The notes beneath the pieces are model-generated. The model was not told where the DNA came from. It was given only the letters and a program-made list of their open reading frames with translations, and made no database searches. Position numbers and translations under genes: made by a program. Positions 42,486-50,743 of a DNA stretch of 61,357 nt are shown here, one piece after another (positions within the stretch are counted from its first letter, which is position 1; each line of letters begins with the position of its first letter). The DNA is from an uncultured Eubacteriales bacterium. GTDB taxonomy: Bacteria; Bacillota; Clostridia; TANB77; CAG-508. The DNA lies in the NCBI GenBank assembly GCA_949288185.1, contig CASEIZ010000034.1, forward strand, positions 1 to 61,357, read 5' to 3'.

Positions 42486-42515
42486 TTGACTTTATGTAAA
42501 TTTACATAGTATAAT
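42486..42515 (+). promoter_or_regulatory. Promoter with a 16-bp palindromic operator in the spacer
   Basis: TTGACT, 18-nt spacer, TATAAT. The spacer is almost entirely the perfect palindrome TATGTAAATTTACATA (42493-42508), ideally placed for a repressor to block RNA polymerase. Confidence 0.7.
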
Positions 42516-42534
42516 AGAAAATAGAGGTGAGTAT

Positions 42535-45369
42535 ATGGTAGATATTCATAAAATGACAATAAGAGAAATCGACGAACAATTTCATTTGCAAATGGAGTTC
42601 AGTGATGTTCCATATATATTACATAAGAGAATTACGCAAGAAGAAATAACACAAAGATTTGGAACGATAGATAACACTGCAATTTCTATGTCTGATATAT
42701 TAGAGTATTTAGAAGAAAACGAAAAAGATGTAGATAAAGAAAGGTTAATGGTAGTTAATCTAAATTCCTATACACAAATAAAGAACTTTCAAAGTAGAGT
42801 AAAAAATCACATGGGAGCATTTGGATTTGAAGAAAAAGAAATAGAAGAAGACTGGAACAAGACAAGAGACTGTGTAGCAGAATTTTGTAAAGAAAAAGAC
42901 ATTGTATTTGCAGAACAAGAGTCTGTGGGTGGAAGATATTCTACAAAAGTATTATCAGGTAGAGAACTTATAGGAAAGCCTTTATCAGAAGAAGAAAGAA
43001 AACAAGAAAAGGTAAGTAAAAGAGTTATTAAAATACTTTCAAATGAAGCTTTATTAAATGCATTATTACAAACGAAAGACTTAGAAGACCAAGAGGAAAT
43101 ATTTAAAGTTCCAGGATTAGGAAACGATATATTACAGACAATGGTATACAATTCTTTTTTGAAAATGCAACTTCCCCCATCCAAGATTAGAAAACTTATA
43201 GAAACAGAAAAATTAGATTTATATTTGGAAGCACATTTGCTTCAATTAGATGGGACAGAAATTAAGAAAGCGTTTGAAGGTGTAGAAAAGTATATAGATA
43301 TGGAAAAAATGTGTTTATATGCTTTATCTGATATTATTAAACAAATAGAAAATGCAGATATTATCTATTATACAAAGAAAGATGGAAAAATAGGTGTTTC
43401 AATTTATGAAGCATGTATTGGTACAAGTGCACAATTAATACCATATTTAGAAGGCACTTTGGGAGAATATGATTCTATTTTATCTAACACAAAAACAGAA
43501 CTTACTATAGGAGACAAAACCTATACAACTGCAAAAGCTAAAGAAGATATGAAAAAATATATACATGGTAGATATTTATCTAGTTTTTCCATAGAAGAAC
43601 AAATTAGAATCTTTTTAGAAAGTGGGATTCAAAAAACAGGAATGCATAGGAATCAGTTACAATACATTCAACAATATATTGTAACTGAAAGAGGTGTAAA
43701 AAACTTAAAGGAATTAAATCAAATGATGGATATACAGCTATTGAATGAAAGAGATGTAGTAAAATTATATGAGAATAGAAAATTAAGTCTGGAAAATATA
43801 AAAGAAATGCGAGAAAGACTAAATTTAGAAAGACAAATAACACCTGCATCAATACAAAATCAAATAGCTTCTTTGCAAAATGTGAAAGAGGAAAAAAGGC
43901 AGTATGAAGAGGAAACAGTTAAAAGATATGTAGCATTATATAGAGAAATATATGTTACGGGGAAAACAGAGGAAGAAATATTAGAAGAAGCAAAAAGATT
44001 ATTACAAAGACCAGAAAGTACGAAAAAGAAAAATGATGCAAAAACACCGATAGAAGAACATGCAGATTTATTAAGATTTGGTGCGATTTCTGAAGAAACA
44101 TATATAAAATTAATGGAAAGAGGAATCATAAGTGTAGAGGATTTTATAAATCAATATCAAAATGATTTGATTCATATAGATACAATTCAAAAATTAAAAG
44201 AAGAAGGAGTAGAATTTAAAGGGATAGATGTAGAAAAACAAATTATAGATAGCTATATGGAGATAAGAGAGCAAGAAAATCCTGATGATAAAAAATTAAA
44301 AAAATTCATTGAATTATATAAATTGCTCCAATTAAGTGGATTAACAGAAGAAGAAATAAATGAAAAAGCAAATGATTTGGTAATCAATATTGGAACAAGG
44401 ATAGAAAGTGACATAGAAGCTGGAAAACAAATAAAAGCATTTGGAAAAGAAGATAGAAAAAACTTGTATGAACTAGAAGCAATTCCAATAGATACAGTTG
44501 CACTTTGGGCAGACAAAGGTGAATTGATAGAACTTTTGAAGAGTGAATTTTTAGTTCCGAAAGACTTAAGAAAGCTATATCAACAAAACAGTATTATTTT
44601 ACATGATATACAAGAAATTATACAGTCTCAAGATGTAAAATTAGAGCAAAAAATAGCTATCATTAATATTGTATTTCCATCTCCAAAAGATGCTGAAATT
44701 AGAGAGGCGTTATTCGGAAAAATAACAGAATTAGACGAAACCGTGGTTCCTGAAAAGGAATCTACACATAGAGAAGTAAAACAAAAACATGGTGATACAA
44801 AACCCAAATATCGTAAACATATATTTGATACAGCAGTTCGATATAATAGCTGGATACAATCAGATGAAAATGTAAAAATGGAAATTTTAAATGATGGACA
44901 TATTGCTGTGCATTTACCAAATGTAAAAGAAGGGATTGTTGTCGTTGAACAATTTTATAAATTAAAAACAGCAAAAAACGGAAAGAAGAAAATGGAAGAT
45001 GCATGGGGTGTGGGAGGTTTTGTATTACCAGAAGAGGATTATCAAGCAAACAAAGATCAATTTATTACCAAGGATTATCGTGTTAACCGTCAACAGTTAG
45101 GAGATATTGTAAAAGAATTAGCACCAAAGCTAGAAGAAAAAGGAATATCTGGAAATTTGTATCATTTTCAAAATTATCCAGAGGTGGTACAAAAACTAAT
45201 AGGGATACCAAAAGGTTTAGCAAAAGCAAAAACAGAACAAGAGAGAGAAAAGGCAATCAAAATGTTGGGAGATAGCAAACAATATTCATCTGAAGAAATG
45301 AAAAAAATAAAAAAAGTCAGTCAAGCTTGGTTAAGTGTAAGAGAGAGTAGAAGAATTTGCGAAAAATAA
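42535..45369 (+). CDS. 944-residue helical protein of unknown family
   Basis: A very charged, mostly helical, soluble protein without signal peptide or membrane helices. Stretches of Glu/Lys-rich sequence (e.g. 440-500) suggest coiled coil. The C-terminal 170 residues look like a separate globular domain (YNSWIQSDENVKMEIL...GFVLPEEDYQANKDQF) followed by the helical LEEKGISGNLYHF end. I recognise no catalytic motif. Both ends are duplicated in the decayed gene at 40209-40747. The gene has a promoter with an embedded palindrome, so it is probably regulated. Confidence 0.65.
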   Translation: MVDIHKMTIREIDEQFHLQMEFSDVPYILHKRITQEEITQRFGTIDNTAISMSDILEYLEENEKDVDKERLMVVNLNSYTQIKNFQSRVKNHMGAFGFEEKEIEEDWNKTRDCVAEFCKEKDIVFAEQESVGGRYSTKVLSGRELIGKPLSEEERKQEKVSKRVIKILSNEALLNALLQTKDLEDQEEIFKVPGLGNDILQTMVYNSFLKMQLPPSKIRKLIETEKLDLYLEAHLLQLDGTEIKKAFEGVEKYIDMEKMCLYALSDIIKQIENADIIYYTKKDGKIGVSIYEACIGTSAQLIPYLEGTLGEYDSILSNTKTELTIGDKTYTTAKAKEDMKKYIHGRYLSSFSIEEQIRIFLESGIQKTGMHRNQLQYIQQYIVTERGVKNLKELNQMMDIQLLNERDVVKLYENRKLSLENIKEMRERLNLERQITPASIQNQIASLQNVKEEKRQYEEETVKRYVALYREIYVTGKTEEEILEEAKRLLQRPESTKKKNDAKTPIEEHADLLRFGAISEETYIKLMERGIISVEDFINQYQNDLIHIDTIQKLKEEGVEFKGIDVEKQIIDSYMEIREQENPDDKKLKKFIELYKLLQLSGLTEEEINEKANDLVINIGTRIESDIEAGKQIKAFGKEDRKNLYELEAIPIDTVALWADKGELIELLKSEFLVPKDLRKLYQQNSIILHDIQEIIQSQDVKLEQKIAIINIVFPSPKDAEIREALFGKITELDETVVPEKESTHREVKQKHGDTKPKYRKHIFDTAVRYNSWIQSDENVKMEILNDGHIAVHLPNVKEGIVVVEQFYKLKTAKNGKKKMEDAWGVGGFVLPEEDYQANKDQFITKDYRVNRQQLGDIVKELAPKLEEKGISGNLYHFQNYPEVVQKLIGIPKGLAKAKTEQEREKAIKMLGDSKQYSSEEMKKIKKVSQAWLSVRESRRICEK

Positions 45370-45426
45370 ATAAAACATTTGGCATGAAAGCCATGATGTG
45401 ATATACTATATAAAGTAGATAAAAAA

Positions 45427-45468
45427 GAAAGACTTATAATTCAAATAGAAGATATAAGCCTTTCTTTT
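45427..45468 (+). terminator. Terminator before uvrC
   Basis: GAAAG-CTTATA pairs with TATAAG-CTTTC across 13 nt, then CTTTTC. Confidence 0.65.
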
Positions 45469-45554
45469 CAGCATAAGGCCTTGTACAATACATGCACTTT
45501 AGAAGTCAATATCGTTAATAGAGAAATTCAATAAAGACAAAGGAATGAAATGAA

Positions 45555-47414
45555 ATGTTTGATATAGAAGAAGAATTAAAAAAATTACCAGGAAAACCTG
45601 GTGTATATATTATGCATGATAAAGATGATAACATTATCTATGTTGGAAAAGCGATTTCATTAAAAAACAGAGTTAGGCAATATTTTAGGAAAACCAATAA
45701 AACCGCTAGAATTGAAAAAATGGTTTCTTTAATTGATCATTTTGAATATATCGTTGTAGATAATGAGGCAGAAGCTTTAATTTTAGAATGTAATTTAATC
45801 AAAAAGAATAGACCCAAATTCAACGTCTTATTAAAAGATGATAAAACCTATCCATATATAAAAATAGATGTAAAATCAGAATATCCAGGAGTCTATTATA
45901 CAAGAAGAGTGATTAATGATGGCTCAAAATATTTTGGACCATATGCCAATCCAGGTGCGGCAAAAGAAATGTTAGACTTTATTAAAGAAAGATATAAAAT
46001 TCATCAATGTAGAACGTTAAAAGAAAGAACAAGACCATGCTTAAATTACCATATAGGTAGATGTTTAGCACCATGTATGGGAAATGTAGATAAAGAAGAA
46101 TATCGAAAACAAGTCAATGAAATTATCGATTTATTAGAAGGAAAAACAGATAAAGTTTTAAAAGATTTAGATTTACAAATGAAAGAAGCATCTGAAAAAA
46201 TGGAATATGAAAAAGCTGCTAATTTAAGAGATAGAAAACAAGCAATCGAAAGAGCCTCAGCAAAACAAAAGGTATCTAACATATCAGAAAATAGCATTGA
46301 TGTTATCGGAATTGCAAAATCAGATTTAGAAGTTTGTGTAGAAATCTTTTTTGTAAGAGGAAGCAAAATGATTGGAAGAGAACAATACTTCTATAAAGAT
46401 TTAAAAGACATGGAAGATAAAGAGATTCTTTCAGGATTTATTAAACAATATTATTTTGATAATCCAAATATTCCTAGTAAAATTATGATAAGAGAAGAAA
46501 TTGAAGATAAAGAAGCGATTGAAGGGTGGTTATCCACAGAATTAGGAAAAAAAGTGGAAATTAAATCACCTAAAAAAGGTGAAAAATTAAGATTTGTAGA
46601 AATGGCAGAAAATAATGCAAGAGTGATATTAGATAATAAAGAAAAAGATAAAAGTGAAATTTTATTAGAATTAAAAGAAGTATTAAAAATGGATATATTA
46701 CCAAGAAAAATAGAAACTTTCGATATATCGAATATATCAGGAGAATATATGGTAGCTGGAATGTGTGTGATGCAAGATGGTGTTATCAAAAAGAATTTAT
46801 CTAGAAGATTTAAAATCAAAACAGTTTATGGACAAGATGATCCAAAATGTATGGAAGAGGTTATCACTAGAAGATTAAGACATTCTATTGAAAATCCAAA
46901 TGGTGGATTTGGAAAATTGCCAGATGTCATATTTGCAGATGGTGGTATTACCCAAATATGTGCAACAAAACAAGCGATTGAAAATGTTCTAAATGAAGAA
47001 AAAGAAAAGATTATGCAGGAAGATATGACAGAGCAAGACAAAAAAGAAAAACTAGAAATGCTAGAAAAAGAATTAGATATTAAAGTATTTGGTATGGTTA
47101 AAAATGATAAACACCAAACAAGAGCTTTAATGGACGAAAACAGAAATGAATTAAACATTTCAGAAAACTTAATGAAACTCATTACCAGATTTCAAGATAC
47201 AGTTCATGATACAGCCATTACCTATCATAGAAAATTAAGAGATAAAGAAATCACAAAATCAGCATTAGATGATATTAAAGGAATTGGTAAAGTCAAAAAA
47301 CAAGCTTTGTTAAAACAGTTTGGAAGTGTAGAAAAAATTAAACAAGCATCTATAGAAGAGTTGATGCAAATAAAGGGAATTACTAAAGAGTTAGCAGAGA
47401 AATTGAAACAATAA
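45555..47414 (+). CDS. uvrC: UvrABC system protein C
   Basis: A 619-residue nucleotide-excision-repair nuclease making both incisions at a lesion marked by UvrB. GIY-YIG domain at residues 12-90 (KPGVYIMHD, IIYVGKAISLKNRVRQYF), UVR motif near 200-235, RNase-H-like domain (TFDISNISGEYMVAGMCV, VIFADGGITQI) and C-terminal helix-hairpin-helix (IKGIGKVKKQALLKQFGS). Full length. Followed by strong terminators. Confidence 0.96.
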   Translation: MFDIEEELKKLPGKPGVYIMHDKDDNIIYVGKAISLKNRVRQYFRKTNKTARIEKMVSLIDHFEYIVVDNEAEALILECNLIKKNRPKFNVLLKDDKTYPYIKIDVKSEYPGVYYTRRVINDGSKYFGPYANPGAAKEMLDFIKERYKIHQCRTLKERTRPCLNYHIGRCLAPCMGNVDKEEYRKQVNEIIDLLEGKTDKVLKDLDLQMKEASEKMEYEKAANLRDRKQAIERASAKQKVSNISENSIDVIGIAKSDLEVCVEIFFVRGSKMIGREQYFYKDLKDMEDKEILSGFIKQYYFDNPNIPSKIMIREEIEDKEAIEGWLSTELGKKVEIKSPKKGEKLRFVEMAENNARVILDNKEKDKSEILLELKEVLKMDILPRKIETFDISNISGEYMVAGMCVMQDGVIKKNLSRRFKIKTVYGQDDPKCMEEVITRRLRHSIENPNGGFGKLPDVIFADGGITQICATKQAIENVLNEEKEKIMQEDMTEQDKKEKLEMLEKELDIKVFGMVKNDKHQTRALMDENRNELNISENLMKLITRFQDTVHDTAITYHRKLRDKEITKSALDDIKGIGKVKKQALLKQFGSVEKIKQASIEELMQIKGITKELAEKLKQ

Positions 47415-47419
47415 AAAGA

Positions 47420-47436
47420 GGGGAGTTACCTCCCCA
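47420..47436 (-). terminator. Terminator of the small minus-strand gene
   Basis: GGGGAG-TTAC-CTCCCC with a T-rich tail on the minus strand; the stop codon of the 56-residue gene lies in its loop. Confidence 0.65.
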
Positions 47437-47596
47437 CGCAGGCGTATTTTGTACGCCTCTTTTTTATTTGTCCCCAAAGAGACAGAGCAGGATAGCCACC
47501 GGCTAATTCTGCAGTAACCCTATGTGTCTGAATAATGTTGTAGAGAATTCCTCCGAGCAACAGACAGATAGGAATTAAAACAATTGCTTTTTTCAT
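47426..47596 (-). CDS. 56-residue single-helix membrane protein
   Basis: ATG at 47596 preceded by AAAGGAGG. The product starts MKKAIVLIPICLLLGGILYN, a signal-like or membrane helix, then a short tail ending in KKRRTKYACVGR. Base use is GC-richer than the flanks. The message is structured: CCTATCTGTCTG pairs with CAGACACATAGG (one mismatch), AATTCC with GGAATT, and TAGCC with GGCTA. A -10-like TATAGT lies upstream. No family recognised. Confidence 0.55.
   Translation of the reverse strand: MKKAIVLIPICLLLGGILYNIIQTHRVTAELAGGYPALSLWGQIKKRRTKYACVGR
47439..47466 (+). terminator. Terminator of uvrC
   Basis: AGGCGTA/TACGCCT stem with loop TTTTG followed by CTTTTTTA. It overlaps the 3' end of the minus-strand small gene. 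Confidence 0.8.
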
Positions 47597-47703
47597 GATG
47601 TATTCCTCCTTTAGGTAATAAAAGCAATTTACAGAGAGTTTTCCCTGTATAGTTTCTAAAATACTATATCATAAATTTTATAGTATAGCAATTAATTAAG
47701 ATG

Positions 47704-47936
47704 TTACAATTTACAGTTTATATTAATAAGAATGCATATATATTAATATTTCATAAATTTCTCGACTTAATACGTGCATTAAAGTTTCTAAATCTAAAAG
47801 GAACGAGCCTCTCGCTATTCCCGCTTCCTCATTCCTTTTAGATTTAGAAACTCTACAAGCACTCTAATCGCATTCGAAATTTAATCAATATTAACATATA
47901 TGCATTCTATAGAATATTTTTTGGTGTGAATTGTAA
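47704..47936. repeat. Inverted-repeat element E3
   Basis: 233 bp with ends TTACAATTTACA and TGTGAATTGTAA and long imperfect terminal inverted repeats. The 31-nt core at 47803-47833 is identical to that of E2 (33917-33947). The flanking arms differ but remain complementary: AAAAGGA/TCCTTTT here against AAAACAA/TTGTTTT in E2. It lies between the minus-strand small gene and the promoter at 47977. Confidence 0.75.
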
Positions 47937-47976
47937 TATTAACATAAGTAAATATAAACTAATAACGTCAAAAAAG

Positions 47977-48005
47977 TTGAAAAATTACTGAATTTGTAGT
48001 ATAAT
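47977..48005 (+). promoter_or_regulatory. Sigma-A promoter of the 69-residue membrane protein gene
   Basis: TTGAAA, 17-nt spacer, TATAAT. Confidence 0.7.
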
Positions 48006-48037
48006 TAAAGTATCAAATCAAAAGAGGAGGAGTATGG

Positions 48038-48247
48038 ATGAAATTTTTGGAGTTTGTTCGGGCGATTGCTTGGACAGTAGGAGTGTGGGTGTCACTGATA
48101 TGCATATTCTTTGTAAATTACAACTGGGAGATATTTTTCCAGTTTGTGAAGAATTTCTCAGTGGAAACAGCAATCACGTTGTTAGTACCCACATTTGTGG
48201 CCGGAATTATGGCGAGAGCGAAATGGCCGCGGAAAAAGAGGTCTTAA
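48038..48247 (+). CDS. 69-residue two-helix membrane protein
   Basis: MKFLEFVRAIAWTVGVWVSL begins the first helix; a second (AITLLVPTFVAGIMA) is followed by a basic end KWPRKKRS. The ribosome site is AGGAGGAG. An overlapping frame from ATG 48034 is open for 94 codons but gives an unlikely sequence and runs through the terminator, so 48038 is preferred. GC-rich codons and some local stems (CTGG/CCAG; palindrome GTCTTAAGAC) recall the genes at 27061 and 38151. Small, holin-like size, but no family match. Confidence 0.6.
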   Translation: MKFLEFVRAIAWTVGVWVSLICIFFVNYNWEIFFQFVKNFSVETAITLLVPTFVAGIMARAKWPRKKRS

Positions 48248-48255
48248 GACTTCGA

Positions 48256-48299
48256 GACTATTGGTTGGATGCGAAAGCATCCACCGATGGTCTTTTTTT
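48256..48299 (+). terminator. Strong terminator with GAAA tetraloop
   Basis: GACTATTGG-TTGGATGC-GAAA-GCATCCACCGATGGTC then seven Ts. Confidence 0.88.
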
Positions 48300-48356
48300 A
48301 TATATTAGGAATAATTAATTAAAGTAATGCATATACATATATTAGGAGGGATGGAT

Positions 48357-48569
48357 ATGCAAAATACAAATGAAGGGATTTTTATATGTACATATGATAG
48401 TGAAGTATTGAGAATGAGAGAGAAAACAAAGAAAAATTGGAAGGACAAGTTATATACAAGTATAGCAAAGCATAAATTTATATCATTAGTTATATTAGCA
48501 TTTATTATGTTGTCTAGCATAAATGCAATCATGCTATATAATTTCTTTAAAATTTTACAAAACATTTGA
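48357..48569 (+). CDS. 70-residue single-helix membrane protein
   Basis: Starts MQNTNEGIFICTYDSEVLRM, has a basic stretch (REKTKKNWKDK), then a C-terminal helix (FISLVILAFIMLSSINAIML). ATG 48357 has AGGAGG 7 nt upstream; ATG 48351 is too close to it. No family recognised. Confidence 0.55.
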   Translation: MQNTNEGIFICTYDSEVLRMREKTKKNWKDKLYTSIAKHKFISLVILAFIMLSSINAIMLYNFFKILQNI

Positions 48570-48619
48570 ATTTATGAAAAAAAGGAAGTATAATATGTAA
48601 CAAGAAAGGAGCTAAAAAT

Positions 48620-48763
48620 ATGAGTATAAAATACAATGTTATGATACAAAAAGAAGAAGAATGGTATGTAGCAAAATGTTTGGACAATAATGTGGCATCA
48701 CAAGGAAAAACAATAGAAGAAGCATTAAAAAATTTAAAAGAAGCATTAGAATTATATTTATAG
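48620..48763 (+). CDS. Short HicB-family protein
   Basis: 47 residues (MSIKYNVMIQKEEEWYVAKC, then LDNNVASQGKTIEEALKNLK and EALELYL), the minimal partly degraded RNase-H fold of HicB antitoxins. Ribosome site AAAGGAG. No hicA lies next to it. After the stop, another frame reads DIELEEFLKYLKS, which looks like the expected continuation, so the tail may have been lost by a frameshift. Either an orphan antitoxin or a decayed one. Confidence 0.7.
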   Translation: MSIKYNVMIQKEEEWYVAKCLDNNVASQGKTIEEALKNLKEALELYL

Positions 48764-48827
48764 ATATAGAATTAGAAGAATTTTTAAAATATTTAAAATC
48801 ATAAAACATTTAAATCGTCAAATACCC

Positions 48828-48856
48828 TTGGAAAAATCAAAAAAATATGGTAAAAT
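48828..48856 (+). promoter_or_regulatory. Promoter of the methyltransferase gene
   Basis: TTGGAA, 17-nt spacer, TAAAAT. The -10 lies over an upstream in-frame ATG (48847), which argues that translation starts further downstream. Confidence 0.55.
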
Positions 48857-48894
48857 ATAGCTATTCTAATAATAGGAGGAAGAGTAGTTTATTA

Positions 48895-49776
48895 ATGCTA
48901 CTTGAAAAAATTATGAAAATAGCAAATGAATGGAAAGATTATAAAATATTAGATATGGCAGATGGACAGAAATTAGAAAAATGGGGAAATGTCATTTTAT
49001 CTAGACCAGACCCACAAATTATTTGGAAAAATAAAAGTTTTCCAAACAAGTGGAAAGAAATGAATGCTGTATATAATAGAAGTAAAACAGGAGGAGGCTC
49101 ATGGGAATTCAAGAAAAAAGTACCTTCTCAATGGCAAATTAAATACAAAGATTTAACTTTTAACATTAAACCAATGGGATTTAAACACACAGGCTTATTT
49201 CCTGAGCAAGCAGTTAATTGGGATTGGATGATACAAAAAATTAAAGGTGAAAAAAGACAAATAAAAGTACTAAACTTATTTGCTTATACTGGAGGAGCAA
49301 CTGTTGCATGCTTATCAGCAGGAGCTTCTGTATGTCATGTAGATAGTTCAAAAGGAATGACCACTTGGGCAAAAGAAAATGTAACATCTTCAAAATTGCA
49401 AGATAGACCCGTTCGATTTATTGTAGATGATGTCGTAAAATTTGTAAATCGAGAAATTAGAAGAGGAAATACCTATGATGCCATTATTATGGATCCACCA
49501 TCATATGGAAGAGGTGCTAAAGGAGAAGTATGGCAATTTGAAAATAATATCTATGATTTAGTGGAATTATGTACAAAAGTATTATCAGATAATCCGTTAT
49601 TCTTTTTAATTAATTCCTATACAACAGGAATATCAAGTAAAGTCTTAGAAGATATTTTACATTTAACTGTATCAAAGAAATATAAAGGAAAAATAGAATC
49701 TGGAGAAATTGGACTTCCTATGGAAAATTCCAAGTTGGTTTTGCCTTGTGGGATTTATGGAAGATGGGAAAACTAA
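48895..49776 (+). CDS. Class I SAM-dependent RNA methyltransferase (RlmI/RlmK-like)
   Basis: 293 residues from ATG 48895. An N-terminal region with KWGNVILSRPDPQIIW is followed by a Rossmann methyltransferase: motif I VLNLFAYTGGATVACLSAGA and motif IV IIMDPPSYGRG. This arrangement is found in rRNA methyltransferases of the RlmI/RlmK type, but the target base cannot be read. The frame is open to 48847, but the promoter -10 overlaps that start. AGGAGG is 15 nt before ATG 48895, longer than ideal. It precedes an rRNA-type pseudouridine synthase gene. Confidence 0.8.
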   Translation: MLLEKIMKIANEWKDYKILDMADGQKLEKWGNVILSRPDPQIIWKNKSFPNKWKEMNAVYNRSKTGGGSWEFKKKVPSQWQIKYKDLTFNIKPMGFKHTGLFPEQAVNWDWMIQKIKGEKRQIKVLNLFAYTGGATVACLSAGASVCHVDSSKGMTTWAKENVTSSKLQDRPVRFIVDDVVKFVNREIRRGNTYDAIIMDPPSYGRGAKGEVWQFENNIYDLVELCTKVLSDNPLFFLINSYTTGISSKVLEDILHLTVSKKYKGKIESGEIGLPMENSKLVLPCGIYGRWEN

Positions 49777-49843
49777 CCAAATATCTAATTCTTTTACAAA
49801 TTAAAGAGAATAAAAGAAAAAATAAAAATGGAAAAGGATTGAA

Positions 49844-50545
49844 ATGGAAAAATTAAAAGTAATATATGAAGATAACCATATTATTGTCGTTGAAAAAATA
49901 CCGAATATCCCTTCACAATCTGACAAAACAGGAGATATGGATATGCTAACACTTATAAAGGAGTACATAAAGGAAAAATATAATAAACCAGGAAATGTGT
50001 ATTTAGGATTAGTGCATAGACTAGATAGACCTGTTGGAGGAGTAATGGTGTTTGCAAAAACTTCAAAGGCAGCTTCAAGATTAAGTAATCAAGTAAGAGA
50101 AAAGATTTTTAAAAAAGAATATTTGGCAGTTGTTGATGGGAAATTTGACAATACAAAAGGAACTTTAGTGGATTATTTATATAAAGATGAGAGAAATAAC
50201 ATGAGCAGGGTGGTTAACAAAGAAAAGAAAAATGCCAAAGAAGCCAAATTGGATTATGAAGTTTTAAAATATAATGAAGTAAAAAATTTATCTTTAGTAA
50301 AGATAAATTTACATACTGGAAGACATCATCAAATTCGCGTACAGTTATCACATTTTGGACATAGTATATTTGGAGATCAAAAATATGGAACTAGAGGAAA
50401 AGGAAAGCAAATTGCTTTGTGGGCATATAAATTAACGATTGAACATCCTATAACAAAAGAAACGTTAGAATTTAAAGATTTACCAGAGCCTGTTGGAACA
50501 TGGTGTATATTAAAAAATGAACAGAATATGATTGAAGAAATATAA
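49844..50545 (+). CDS. RluA-family pseudouridine synthase
   Basis: A 233-residue single-domain enzyme without an S4 domain. Catalytic motif VHRLDRPVGGVMVFAKTSKA near residue 65, and HTGRHHQIRVQLSHFGHSIFGD near residue 165. Small stand-alone RluA-like proteins modify rRNA or tRNA; the substrate is unknown. It follows the methyltransferase by 67 bp. Confidence 0.88.
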   Translation: MEKLKVIYEDNHIIVVEKIPNIPSQSDKTGDMDMLTLIKEYIKEKYNKPGNVYLGLVHRLDRPVGGVMVFAKTSKAASRLSNQVREKIFKKEYLAVVDGKFDNTKGTLVDYLYKDERNNMSRVVNKEKKNAKEAKLDYEVLKYNEVKNLSLVKINLHTGRHHQIRVQLSHFGHSIFGDQKYGTRGKGKQIALWAYKLTIEHPITKETLEFKDLPEPVGTWCILKNEQNMIEEI

Positions 50546-50553
50546 TTATTTGG

Positions 50554-50588
50554 AATATAGTTGTGAGTAAAATCAACTATATTTTTTT
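50554..50588 (+). terminator. Terminator before the agr region
   Basis: AATATAGTTG/CAACTATATT stem followed by TTTTTG. Confidence 0.75.
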
Positions 50589-50651
50589 GTTGTAAAAAAA
50601 TTGATTTTTTATTTTCTTAAAAATTTTTTTATAAAGTAATTAGAAGTGAAT

Positions 50652-50682
50652 TTTTGTAAAAGAAAATTAACTTTTTACAAAA
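50652..50682. promoter_or_regulatory. Inverted repeat upstream of agrB
   Basis: TTTTGTAAAAG and CTTTTTACAAAA flank 8 nt, about 60 bp before agrB. It is a candidate operator for the LytTR regulator encoded at 53239-53955, or for another factor. LytTR sites are normally direct repeats, so this is tentative. TACAAT at 50712 is a possible -10. Confidence 0.45.
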
Positions 50683-50743
50683 TAAAAGACATTTATAAAT
50701 GATAAGAGTGCTACAATCGAATTAGCAAGAAGAGGTGAAGAAA

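Noticed and set aside
48034..48318. 94-codon frame overlapping the 69-residue membrane protein gene.
   Set aside because: It runs through the terminator hairpin, has an unlikely composition, and the other frame gives a clean two-helix protein ending before the terminator.
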